A stretch of DNA of 64,000 bases, taken from assembly GCA_024403935.1 (NCBI GenBank), contig JAKSQV010000001.1, forward strand, positions 1 to 64,000, written 5' to 3'. The notes below the pieces were generated by a model. That model had not been told where the DNA came from. It ran no database searches and worked only from the letters and a program-made list of their open reading frames with translations. Position numbers and translations under genes: made by a program. Of this stretch, positions 33,215 to 42,500 are shown one piece after another; the stretch's first letter is position 1; every line of letters begins with the position of its first letter. This DNA comes from Ruminococcus sp. (GTDB lineage Bacteria > Bacillota > Clostridia > Oscillospirales > Ruminococcaceae).

Positions 33215-33346
33215 CATAGAGCAAAAGAGATTTACATATAGCCAACAACCGTTTCCACGCCCTAATATACCTCCGGGCGTTACATAACACACCTTTTCAG
33301 ATAAGAACGGCTGCCGCGGGATATTCCTGCGGCAGCCGTTCTTTTG
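33215..33346 (+). ncRNA. Candidate small RNA exposing a CCUCC loop
   Basis: A predicted transcript of about 130 bases between a near-consensus promoter and an intrinsic terminator, with no ORF that has a ribosome site. A hairpin ACGCCC (33257-33262) / GGGCGT (33275-33280) presents a 12-base loop that contains ACCTCC, complementary to Shine-Dalgarno sequences. Loops of this type are typical of Firmicutes trans-acting small RNAs that block translation. Not recognised as a named RNA family. Confidence 0.5.
33303..33346 (+). terminator. Strong terminator of the candidate small RNA
   Basis: Fifteen-base perfect stem (33303-33317 with 33329-33343), 11-base loop, followed by TT; the A/T ends make the stem end in an A-tract and T-tract. 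Confidence 0.8.
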
Positions 33347-33437
33347 CCATTTTTTGTGAACTTTTTTAAAATCACTTGAAAAATCCGACAAATGCTGTTA
33401 TTATTATAGAGTATTGCTTTTTGAAAGGAAACTCAGA

Positions 33438-33929
33438 ATGAAGAAACTGATTAGAAAGATCGTGTCGGTTTTTCCGAAGCCGATACGCGACCTGTATTTT
33501 AATTACGAGGACAAGTGGCTCTACCTGTTCTTTGGCGGTCTGACCACTGTCGTAAGCTTTGTTGCGGCAGGCTTCGCAAAATGGGTGCTTGAAAGCTGGG
33601 GCAACTTCGATGAAAGTGCCGTCAGCGATATAAGCACGGTATTTTCGTGGGTTTGCGCTGTTACATTTGCCTATCTCACAAACAGGGTATGGGTATTCGA
33701 TTCCAAGATAAAGGGCGCAAAAAATCTCATTGCCGAGGGCGGAAAGTTCTACGGCGGCAGAGTGTTCACACTTGCTGTTGAGTGGATAATAATGAGAGTC
33801 GGATATGCTGTTATGGGACTGAATTACTGGCTTGTGAAGATACTGGCAAATGTCATTGTGCTGATACTCAACTATGTTATCAGCAAGGTGTTCGTATTCC
33901 GCAAGGGTAAAGAGGAAGCCGATGGCTGA
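33438..33929 (+). CDS. GtrA-family membrane protein
   Basis: A 163-residue protein with four membrane helices of the GtrA type ('YLFFGGLTTVVSFVAAGFAKW', 'CAVTFAYLTNRVWVF', 'WIIMRVGYAVMGLNYW', 'VLILNYVISKVFVFRKG'). GtrA proteins are thought to help move lipid-linked sugars across the membrane for surface glycans. Start at ATG 33438 behind GAAAGGAAA. It overlaps the dus gene by eight bases, so co-translated, though no functional link is evident. Confidence 0.88.
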   Translation: MKKLIRKIVSVFPKPIRDLYFNYEDKWLYLFFGGLTTVVSFVAAGFAKWVLESWGNFDESAVSDISTVFSWVCAVTFAYLTNRVWVFDSKIKGAKNLIAEGGKFYGGRVFTLAVEWIIMRVGYAVMGLNYWLVKILANVIVLILNYVISKVFVFRKGKEEADG

Positions 33930-34938
33930 TACAATTAAAATAGGAAACACTGAAATAAAGCGGACTGCTGCGCTTGCTCCCATGGCAGGAGTGGCTGACA
34001 GGGCATACCGCCTGATGTGTAAGCGGTTCGGAGCAGCATACGTTGTCAGCGAAATGGTCTCGGCAAAGGGGATATGTTACAGTGACCGCAAGACCGCAGA
34101 GCTCTGCACTGTGACGGACGATGAGCGTCCTATGGCAGTGCAGCTTTTCGGAAGCGAGCCTGATTTCATGGCGGAGGCTGTGAGGATAGTGCTTGATTAC
34201 CGTCCCGACATCATTGATATAAATATGGGCTGTCCCGTCCCGAAGGTCATAGGTACAGGGGCAGGCTCGGCACTGATGAAGGACACCGCTCTTGCGGCGG
34301 AGATCACCTCGGCGGCTGTAAAAGCGGCAGGAGATGTTCCCGTAACGGTGAAGATACGAAGCGGCTGGTCTGCGGACACGGTCAATGCCGTTGAGACGGC
34401 AAAAGCTCTTGAAGCGGCAGGAGCTGCCGCAATAGCTGTTCACGGACGCACGCGCGACCAGTTTTACAGCGGATGTGCCGATCTCAGCGTGATACGCAGT
34501 GTGAAGCAGGCGGTCAGCATACCTGTTATCGGCAACGGCGATGTTACTGAAGCGGCATCCTGTATCAATATGTACAGGGAGACAGGCTGCGATCTTGTGA
34601 TGATAGGCAGAGGCAGCTACGGAAACCCGTTTATTTTCAAAGAGACAGAGGCGGCTCTGGAGGGACGTGATTACGTTCCGCCGACGGTCGAGGAGCGTAT
34701 GGATGTGATGCTTGAACATATCAGGCTCATGCTGGAGCTAAGTCCCAAGGATGAAGAACTGGCGATACATGAGGCGAGAAAGCACGCAGCATGGTACATG
34801 AACGGTTATTACGGCTCGGCAAAATTCCGCGGCAGATGTTATCAGCTCAGCTCATACAGCGAGGCTGAAAGTCTTGCAGAGGAATTCATCGAGCTTCAGA
34901 ATAGCAGAATAGACAAAAATATCGGCAAAAATTCGTGA
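33922..34938 (+). CDS. tRNA-dihydrouridine synthase
   Basis: A 338-residue Dus enzyme, a flavoprotein reducing uridines in tRNA. TIM-barrel start 'LAPMAGVADRAYRLMC' near 18, 'DINMGCPVPKVIGTGAGSALMKD' near 100 with the catalytic Cys, 'VKIRSGW' near 145 and 'HGRTRDQFYSG' near 178. Start at ATG 33922 overlapping gtrA by eight bases. Of DusB type by its general sequence. Cytoplasmic; full length. Confidence 0.93.
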   Translation: MADTIKIGNTEIKRTAALAPMAGVADRAYRLMCKRFGAAYVVSEMVSAKGICYSDRKTAELCTVTDDERPMAVQLFGSEPDFMAEAVRIVLDYRPDIIDINMGCPVPKVIGTGAGSALMKDTALAAEITSAAVKAAGDVPVTVKIRSGWSADTVNAVETAKALEAAGAAAIAVHGRTRDQFYSGCADLSVIRSVKQAVSIPVIGNGDVTEAASCINMYRETGCDLVMIGRGSYGNPFIFKETEAALEGRDYVPPTVEERMDVMLEHIRLMLELSPKDEELAIHEARKHAAWYMNGYYGSAKFRGRCYQLSSYSEAESLAEEFIELQNSRIDKNIGKNS

Positions 34939-35073
34939 AAACTGACAAAAGAGGCCTGCAGCGTAAAAAGTCAGCTTCGGAAATCACGTAAAACAGGCGA
35001 AAAGTCGGCTTAATCCAATTTTTTGACAGATAAAACTGACTGTAATTATGCCGTTCAATCATACAATTAGTAA

Positions 35074-35102
35074 TTGCATTTGGAAAAACAATGTGATATA
35101 AT
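35074..35102 (+). promoter_or_regulatory. Promoter of the CapA-like gene
   Basis: TTGCAT (35074-35079), 17-base spacer, TATAAT (35097-35102), 44 bases before the start codon. Confidence 0.7.
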
Positions 35103-35146
35103 ATAGTCGCGGAAGTGTCTCTCCCGCGCTGAAAGGGAAGATTAAG

Positions 35147-36415
35147 ATGAAGTTGAGAAAAGGTCGTGCCGCAGCTGCGCTTGCAGTGCTGGCAGTCGTA
35201 CTTGTATCAGGAGTAAGCTGCGCCACAAAGGTGGTCGGCGGCACGGTGGAAAGCGGCAGCTCAGGCAGCAGTGCCGTTATTGCAACAACCGAAGCTCCGA
35301 CCGAGGAGCCCACGACTGAACCTGTCCCCGAGGACAAGCGCGTTCATGTTGTGGCAGCAGGTGATAACCTTATTCATTACTCGGTATACAAGAATGCCGA
35401 AAAGCTTGCAGCACCGGGCGAGAGCTACGATTTCAAGCCGCTTTATCAGAACGTGAAGTATATCGTGGAAGAAGCCGATCTCGCCATTCTTAATCAGGAG
35501 ACGATAATCAGTCAGAGCAATGAGGTACGCGGTGCCAACGGCGGCGCACTCCTGTTCAACTCGCCTCCTGAGGTCGCAGATGCGGTAATAGACCTTGGCT
35601 TTGACGTTTTCACAATGGCAAACAATCATCTGCTCGATTTCGGAGCAAGTGCTCTTGAGGAATCCATCAATTTCTGGAATGACAAGGCAAAGGAAAATGA
35701 CCTTACAGTGCTCGGTGCATACCTGAATGAGGAGGATTCCGAGAATATACGCGTCAGGGAAGTAAACGGCGTGAAGATCGCTTTCCTCGCTTATGCGGAG
35801 CATATCAACGGCTTCGATTTCCCTGAAGGATGTCCGCTCAGAGTAGTCATGAACTATGAGGAGGACATCATCGAGCGGCAGATAAAGGCTGCAAAGGAAA
35901 AGGCAGATGTTGTTATTGTTTCAGCACACTGGGGCGTTGAGGACACACATCTCGTTTCGGAGGACCGCGTTCAGTTAGCCAACAAGATGGTCAACTGGGG
36001 GGCGGACGTGATACTCGGCTGTCATACCCATACCGCAGAAAGTATGGAGTGGATAACGCGCGAGGACGGAACAAAGGGCTTTGTCTACTACTCAATGGGC
36101 AATTTCATTTGCTGCCAGACCGATAACTTCAACCTCGTCGGTGAGATGCCTGACTTCGACATCGTAATGGATGGTGAGACAGGCGAGATAACACTTGAGG
36201 ACGTTGGAGCGATCCCGAACATAATCCATTACGAATCACCCGATTTTGCAAATCTTGCGATCTATCCGTACAGCAAGTATACACCGGAGCTTGCTGCCAT
36301 TCACGGAGTCCCGTATGCAGTGCCGCAGGGTACTTATACAAGCTTTGGCTGGGATATAATGAATGACATAGTTAACGAGAGCATCCCCGTTGAATTCCAG
36401 AAGCTGGACAAATAA
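35147..36415 (+). CDS. CapA-family secreted/lipid-linked protein
   Basis: A 422-residue protein with N-terminal signal and probable lipobox (SGVSC, Cys25), a Thr/Glu/Pro-rich spacer to about 65, then a PGA_cap (CapA, metallophosphoesterase-like) domain: 'VVAAGDNLIHYSVY', 'ANNHLLDFGASALEES', 'SAHWGVEDTHLVSE', 'DVILGCHTHTAESMEW' and 'VYYSMGNFICCQ'. In Bacillus CapA belongs to poly-gamma-glutamate capsule export, but single genes like this, without capB/capC, are common in clostridia and of unclear role. Monocistronic. Confidence 0.88.
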   Translation: MKLRKGRAAAALAVLAVVLVSGVSCATKVVGGTVESGSSGSSAVIATTEAPTEEPTTEPVPEDKRVHVVAAGDNLIHYSVYKNAEKLAAPGESYDFKPLYQNVKYIVEEADLAILNQETIISQSNEVRGANGGALLFNSPPEVADAVIDLGFDVFTMANNHLLDFGASALEESINFWNDKAKENDLTVLGAYLNEEDSENIRVREVNGVKIAFLAYAEHINGFDFPEGCPLRVVMNYEEDIIERQIKAAKEKADVVIVSAHWGVEDTHLVSEDRVQLANKMVNWGADVILGCHTHTAESMEWITREDGTKGFVYYSMGNFICCQTDNFNLVGEMPDFDIVMDGETGEITLEDVGAIPNIIHYESPDFANLAIYPYSKYTPELAAIHGVPYAVPQGTYTSFGWDIMNDIVNESIPVEFQKLDK

Positions 36416-36542
36416 TAAATTTGTTCACACACTTTTCACAAAGCTGCTTTTTATGGGAAATTTGCACAAAAACCCGATTGTGCAAACCGTGCAAAAAAGG
36501 GATAGGATGTTTAGATAAAATACCAAAAACGAAATAAACCTA

Positions 36543-36571
36543 TTTACATTTCTTCTGACCTGATATATAAT
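36543..36571 (+). promoter_or_regulatory. Promoter of the scaffoldin cluster (upstream of scaC)
   Basis: TTTACA (36543-36548), 17-base spacer, TATAAT (36566-36571). Transcription would start near 36578, giving a leader of about 275 bases before scaC. A second TATAAT at 36793-36798 lacks a fair -35 box. Confidence 0.6.
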
Positions 36572-36577
36572 AAAATC

Positions 36578-36854
36578 GTGAATAAATATAGACTTTGAGA
36601 TTAACATCTCGTTTCAGCAGAGCAGTGCATTACATCGACACCCGCCTGCTTCGGACGGGACGGGCTTTCCGTATGCGGTGCGTACACGATCCGCTGCTTG
36701 TACGGACAGCTTTTTGCGCGCGTCTGACTATGTTTGTTCTCACCGCTCATCAGGCGGAGGACGGTTCGCGGAACCGTCACCATAATCTACGATATAATAA
36801 AAGGGGCACCTGTTCCTTTGTTATATAACATTAATGAAGAAGGAGGAAAAAATC
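36578..36854 (+). promoter_or_regulatory. Long structured 5' leader of scaC
   Basis: About 277 untranslated bases. A perfect eight-base hairpin (36760-36767 with 36771-36778, loop GCG) follows several GC-rich inverted segments (around 36640-36663 and 36670-36710). No T-run, so not an obvious attenuator, and I do not recognise a known riboswitch. Short frames on both strands have no ribosome site. AGGAGG at 36841-36846 serves scaC. Confidence 0.5.
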
Positions 36855-37694
36855 ATGAAGACAAAAAAGATAGTCATCGGAGCTATGGCTGCAGCTATGC
36901 TTTCACTTTCTGTCTGCTCAATCGCTCCCGCTGTTGCAGCTGACGAAACAGTGCAGATTTCCGTCAGCAAGGAGACAGCAGAGGCAGGAGGAACTTTTAA
37001 TGTGGAGGTATCTCTCGCAGACATTCCGAGTACTGGACTACAGTGCTGCAACTTCTCGATCAAGTACGATCCGAAGGTTCTCACAATCACTGACATTAAG
37101 GCAGGTTCGCTGGCAGGGGCAGTAAGCGGTGATTCATCATCATCCATGCTTCCTAATTTCGGCAATTATTCACAAGAGGGGCTTATCAGCGTAGCGTGGT
37201 CGACATCAGTTGATGATTCGTCCAAGTGGCTGAAAGGTGAGGGTACATTCTGTACTATAAGCGGTACCGTTGCAAGCGGTGTTGCTGAAGGAACAGTTTC
37301 CGAAATCACCATCGTTCCTACAGACCGTGAGACCTATTCCGGTTCAGGTGTGAAGAACACTGAGTTTGACTGCGGTTACCTTAAAGATGGCGTTAAGGTT
37401 AACTTCGGCGTTAAGGCAAATGCAGGAAGCGTAACAGTTCCTGAGAAGACAACTACAACTACAACCACAACATCAGAGACTCCCACTGCTTCACTGAGAG
37501 GCGATGCAAACGTTGATGGCAAGGTTACAGTTGCTGATGCAGTAGCTATTCTCCAGTCTATCGCTAACAGAGACAAGTACGAGCTCAAGCCGCAGGGTAA
37601 GATCAACGGCGATGTTGATGGCGAAGCTGGTATCACAGGTGCAGACGCACTCAAGATCCAGAAGTACGACGCAGGCGCAATCGACACTCTCTAA
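36855..37694 (+). CDS. scaC: ScaC adaptor scaffoldin (cohesin-dockerin)
   Basis: A 279-residue secreted protein starting at ATG 36855, nine bases after AGGAGG (the earlier in-frame ATG at 36834 lies before that site). Signal peptide (about 1-29, ending AVAADE), one cohesin (about 30-188, 'VQISVSKETAEAGGTFNVEVSLADIPSTGLQCCNFSIKYDP'), a short Thr linker (about 196-210) and a dockerin (about 214-279, 'GDANVDGKVTVADAVAILQSIAN'). In R. flavefaciens ScaC docks on ScaA and its cohesin recruits a different dockerin class, extending the enzyme repertoire. First gene of the cluster, behind a long leader. Confidence 0.9.
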   Translation: MKTKKIVIGAMAAAMLSLSVCSIAPAVAADETVQISVSKETAEAGGTFNVEVSLADIPSTGLQCCNFSIKYDPKVLTITDIKAGSLAGAVSGDSSSSMLPNFGNYSQEGLISVAWSTSVDDSSKWLKGEGTFCTISGTVASGVAEGTVSEITIVPTDRETYSGSGVKNTEFDCGYLKDGVKVNFGVKANAGSVTVPEKTTTTTTTTSETPTASLRGDANVDGKVTVADAVAILQSIANRDKYELKPQGKINGDVDGEAGITGADALKIQKYDAGAIDTL

Positions 37695-37808
37695 GCGATA
37701 AGCCAATAGTCTGAAGATTATCTGATTTGTCCCCCTTACAAAGGAATACAAACCCAAAATCATAAGTTATTAATAGGCGTAAAAACCTAAAGAAAGGAAT
37801 TATTACAA

Positions 37809-39467
37809 ATGAAGAAACTTATTTCTGCAGCTGCTTCACTTGCTATGGCTGCATCGATGGTAAGCTCAGCTGTTCCTTTTGTTACAGGTGCTGCTGACTC
37901 AACCAAGGGCTTTGAGCTCCGTCCTTACCTTGATGTAAATGGTAAAGAGGTAAGTACTACAGTATCTGCTGACGACATCAGCGCAGGCAGCGTTACAATC
38001 CCTGTAGGTGTTTTCCTTACAGAAAACACACCTGACTGTGACTCTATCACAGCTCAGTTCACAGTAAAGTCTGACGACGGTGATGCTTCCAATGACTACG
38101 TTACATTCAAGAAGCACCAGGCTGGTGACGACTACTTCAAGTCAGAGCAGTCTGTTTCTCTTGCAAACGGCGGCAGCGGTAAGACAGTATCTCTCGTAGG
38201 CTTTGCAGGTGAGATCGTTAACGATGAGGAGGACGGCGACTACTTCTCACCCTCTGTAAAGGGACAGTGCTTCGCTGAGCCCAGCTCAAAGTCAGCCAAT
38301 ACACCCAACGCATTCGGTTCATTCGCTATGACTGCTCCCAGCAACGGCAAGGGATACAAGTGGTCAGGTGCAAAGTCCGATGATTACCCGGTATACGTTG
38401 TAGATGTAATCTTTGCTAAGGGCACACCCGCAGGCAACTACTCTATCGAGTTCTGCGATTACGCTCCCGAGGCTGATTTCCCCGACAACTATTCTTGCAT
38501 GTGCGAGACATCCAGCGGTAAGATGACTACCAAGAAGGGCAACCTCACACTCAAGAACCTCGACATCACAATCGGTGGCGCAGCTACTCCCGGAACAACA
38601 GTTCCCGGAACAACAACTACAACTCAGAACACAACAACTACAACAACCAAGGGCGGTACAGATACACCTGACGACGGCGAGGTTGATGATGGATTCGTTG
38701 TAACTCCTGAGGACGTAACAGTTAGACCCGGTGAGACAGTAACCGTTGGCTGCTATGCTACAAACGAAAACGATCGTCTTGCTGGTCAGTTCGTTGCACA
38801 GGTTATCGACGCTAACCTTCCTATCGAAGGCGCAACAGCTACTATCAAGAGCGCTAAGTGTACAGCAGTAAGCGGTACTCACAACTACGAAGAGATCAAC
38901 GGTACATGGTACTGCGATACTCTTGATTCAGGCGAGCCCCAGGAAATCAACACTGCGAAGCCTGTTGTAAGATACGCAATCACAATCCCTGAGGATGCAG
39001 AGCCCGGCGTATACGAGTGGAAGCTCGACAGATTCCACGTTGTTGAAGACGGTTACAACGGTGTTGAGTTCGACGCTGTTCTCAAGACAGGTAAGATTAC
39101 AGTTGAAGGCGATGCTTCTTCAACTACAACTGAGGAAACAACAACTACAACTGAGGAAACAACAACTACAACTGAGGGAACAACAATAACTACAACTGCT
39201 GATTCTACACCTGTAACACCCGGCGATGTTCTCTACGGTGATACAAACTGCGACGGTAAGGTAAATATTGCTGACGTAGTTGTACTCAACAAGTACCTCA
39301 ACGATGCTAAGTCCTACGACATGAAGGATCAGGGCAAGGTTAACGCTGACTGCTGCGACGCTAAGGGCGGCGAGGGTCTTGACGCTAACGACTCTGATGC
39401 TATCATCAAGAGCATTGTTCACCTTGTAGACATTTCCAATGGCTGCACAGCTGCTGATCTTAAGTAA
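37809..39467 (+). CDS. scaA: ScaA primary scaffoldin with a single canonical cohesin
   Basis: A 552-residue secreted scaffoldin: signal peptide (about 1-28), a large N-terminal module (about 30-252) without clear cohesin signature, Thr linker, one canonical cohesin (about 295-435, 'GFVVTPEDVTVRPGETVTVGCYATNENDR'), Thr/Glu linker with repeated TTTTEE units, and a C-terminal dockerin (about 475-552, 'GDTNCDGKVNIADVVVLNKYL'). Known ScaA proteins carry one to three cohesins and dock onto ScaB; strain differences in number are established. The cohesin is close to the first three in ScaB. AAAGGAA precedes the ATG; 114 bases separate it from scaC with no terminator. Confidence 0.88.
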   Translation: MKKLISAAASLAMAASMVSSAVPFVTGAADSTKGFELRPYLDVNGKEVSTTVSADDISAGSVTIPVGVFLTENTPDCDSITAQFTVKSDDGDASNDYVTFKKHQAGDDYFKSEQSVSLANGGSGKTVSLVGFAGEIVNDEEDGDYFSPSVKGQCFAEPSSKSANTPNAFGSFAMTAPSNGKGYKWSGAKSDDYPVYVVDVIFAKGTPAGNYSIEFCDYAPEADFPDNYSCMCETSSGKMTTKKGNLTLKNLDITIGGAATPGTTVPGTTTTTQNTTTTTTKGGTDTPDDGEVDDGFVVTPEDVTVRPGETVTVGCYATNENDRLAGQFVAQVIDANLPIEGATATIKSAKCTAVSGTHNYEEINGTWYCDTLDSGEPQEINTAKPVVRYAITIPEDAEPGVYEWKLDRFHVVEDGYNGVEFDAVLKTGKITVEGDASSTTTEETTTTTEETTTTTEGTTITTTADSTPVTPGDVLYGDTNCDGKVNIADVVVLNKYLNDAKSYDMKDQGKVNADCCDAKGGEGLDANDSDAIIKSIVHLVDISNGCTAADLK

Positions 39468-39493
39468 TCAAAAGCTGAGTATACAATAAAATA

Positions 39494-39505
39494 GAGCAAT
39501 TGCTC
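39494..39505 (+). promoter_or_regulatory. Perfect 12-base palindrome between scaA and scaB
   Basis: GAGCAATTGCTC lies 18 bases before the scaB start, just upstream of its ribosome site (GGAAAGGAAA). It could be a protein site or form a weak RNA hairpin influencing scaB translation. Chance cannot be excluded. Confidence 0.35.
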
Positions 39506-39522
39506 GGAAAGGAAATGCACAA

Positions 39523-42500
39523 ATGAAGAAACTGCTTGCGGCAGTTACGTCCTTCGCAATGAGTGCTTCACTCATGACAAGTGCATTTGCTTCTTCCTTT
39601 AATGTTAGTGCTGCCGGCAGAGTATCTGCTGTGCAGCCTAACGTTAGTATGGAGGAAGTATCGGACGTTGCTGTCAACAAAACTGCTCAGGCTGACTTCG
39701 TTGTAACTCCTGAAGAGGTTTCTGTTAATCCGGGTGAAACAGTAAAGGTAAAGCTTTTAGCAGATGCCGGCTCGCACAAGGTCGGTACATTTGTTATTGC
39801 GCTTAATGATTCTGATCTCCCGCAGGGTATAACAGCAGACGTTGCTACCGCTGATCTTCGCTGCAAGGCTGTTAGCGGAACTTATACCTTCAATAAGCTT
39901 AACGGAAAATATTATTGCGATACACTTGACGGAGGCGAGCCGATGGAGATCGACTCATCCAAGGCTGTAATCGCATTTACTCTTACTGTTCCTGCAAGTG
40001 CTACTCCCGGAGACTATACTTATGATCTCTCTGAGTTCCATGTTGTTGAGGACGGTTATAACGGTGTTGAGTTCGATGCAACTGTAAAGCCCGGCGTTAT
40101 CCATATTCTTGGAGCGGGCGGAACAACTGCTGCTACAACTACAGGCGGCAATACCCCCGCAGGTAATACAACCACAGCCGGAGGAAGAACACCTACAGGA
40201 AACGAAGACAAGAACTTCGTTGTTACTCCTGAGAATGTAGAAGTTAATCCCGGTGAGGATGTTAGCATCAGCATTTTCTGTAAGAACCCCGACAACCGCA
40301 AGGTTGGCCAGTTCGTTGTACAGTTAAAGGATGAGAGCCTCCCCATCAAGGGTGCTACCGCAACAATGTCAAGCACAAAGTGTCTGGCTGTTTCCGGTAC
40401 ACATAACTACGAAAATCTCAACGGTACATGGTACTGCGATACTCTTGATTCAGGCGAGCCACAGGAAATCAATTCTGAAAAGGCTGTAGCAAGATACAAG
40501 GTAAGCATTCCTGCCGATGCAACTCCCGGCGAATATACATGGTATCTCGACAGATTCCATGTTGTTGAGGACGGTTACAACGGCGTTGAGTTTGACGCAA
40601 CCATCAAGCCCGGTACTATCACAGTTCTCGGTGAAGGTGGTACAACAACTACAAGCAATGATACACCCACAACCACAAAGCCTAACGGAACTAAGCCTGC
40701 AAACGTTGACGAGGACTTCATCGTAAGACCTAAGGACGTTGAGGTTAATCCCGGTGAAAAGGTTAATATCGGCATCTATGCAGAGAACAACAGCGGCCGT
40801 CAGGTAGCTCAGTTCGTTGTAAGAGTTGATGACGAGAACCTTCCTATCGAAGGTGCTACTGCTACAATGTCCAGCAAGCGCTGCACAGCTGTAAGCGGAA
40901 CACATTCTTATGAGGAGATTGACGGCACATGGTACTGCGATACACTTGATTCAGGTGATCCGCAGGACATCAATACCGAGAATCCTGTTGCAAGATTCGA
41001 AATCTCTATCCCTGCTGATGCTAAGGCCGGCGAGTATGAGTGGCAGCCCGACAGATTCCACGTAGTTGAAAACGGCTACGAGGCTATCGAGTTTGACGCT
41101 AATATCAAGCCCGGTAAGATCGTCGTTCTCGGCGCTGACACAACTACAACTACTACAACAACTACAACTGTTACAACAACTACTACAACCGCTACCACAG
41201 CAGCTCCTGCTGACGGCGAAGTTGAGTGGAAGATTCCTACAGTAAATGCCAAGGCTGGTGAAACAGTCAAGGTTGACGTTGTTGTAAACGGTGATTCTGA
41301 TCTTGCTGTTGCAGGTGCACAGTTCAAGATCACTCCTGCTTCTCCTGTTGAGTTTGCAAGCGTAGCAGACACAACTGCTGCTTACAAGGCAGACGTTCAG
41401 AACAATGCAAAGACTAACGAATTTGCATTTGCAGAAGCTGCAGGCAAGAGCACTGCTGCTGACGACGGCGCAGTTGTTCTTTCACTTTCGTACAAGGTTC
41501 CTGCTAATGCAAGCGGTACCTATGCACTCAAGTGGTCCGATGCTTTCGTAAGTGACGCAAACGGCAATGAAATCACAGATAAGGTTACTCTTACTGACGG
41601 TGCTATCGTTGTTGCTGCTGCTGACGGAGACATCACATGGCAGATCCCCACAGTACACGCTAAGGCTGGCAAGACTGCTGCCCTCAACGTTACTGTAAGC
41701 GATCCTGAGGCTGCTGCTCTTGCTGTTGCAGGTGCACAGTTCGCTATCGAAGCTGACACAGTTGAGTTCAGCTCTGTTAACGCAGAGTCTGCTGCTTACA
41801 AGTCAGAAATCGTAAACAACAAGGAAACAAATGAGTTTGCATTCGGTGAAGGCAAGGGCGCAGGCGTTGCTGCTGCTGACGGCGCAACAGTTATGACTCT
41901 TACCTACAACGTTCCTGCAGGCACAAAGCCCGGTACATATAATGTATCATGGGCAGGAGATATCTTCATCTCCGATACAGACGGAAACGACATTACAGCT
42001 AAGGTTGCTCTTGTTGACGGTGCTATCATCGTTGACGATGACTCCGTTGCAGGCGATGTTACCTGGACAATTCCTGAGAAGCACGCTGCTCCCGGTGAGA
42101 CCGTAGAGATGGACGTTCTCGTATCTGTAAACGGCGAGAATCTCGCTGTTGGCGGTGCTCAGTTCAACATTATCGCCAAGACTCCTATCGCACTTTCCGG
42201 TGCTGAGGGCTCTGACGGTTACAAGGCTGACATCGAGTACAACATGGACACAAATGAATTCGCATTCGCTGAGGGTAAGGGCGCAGGCGTTGAGGCTGCT
42301 GACGGTACATCTGTTCTCAAGCTCACATACACTGTTCCTGAGGATGCTCAGCCCGGCGAATATCCCGTTGAGTGGTCCAACGCTTTCATCAGCGATACAA
42401 ACGGCAATGACATCACTGCTAATGTAACACTGGTAAACGGCGTTATCATCATTGATGATGAATCAACCACTTCAGGTTCAAGCACAACAACAACAGGTTC

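Noticed and set aside
34000..34700. 279-residue minus-strand frame
   Set aside because: It is opposite the dus gene, whose family motifs are unambiguous; the antisense frame has a shadow composition.
36595..36828. 77-residue frame in the scaC leader
   Set aside because: No ribosome site, Arg/Cys-rich and crosses hairpins; the complementary frame 36601-36783 is no better.
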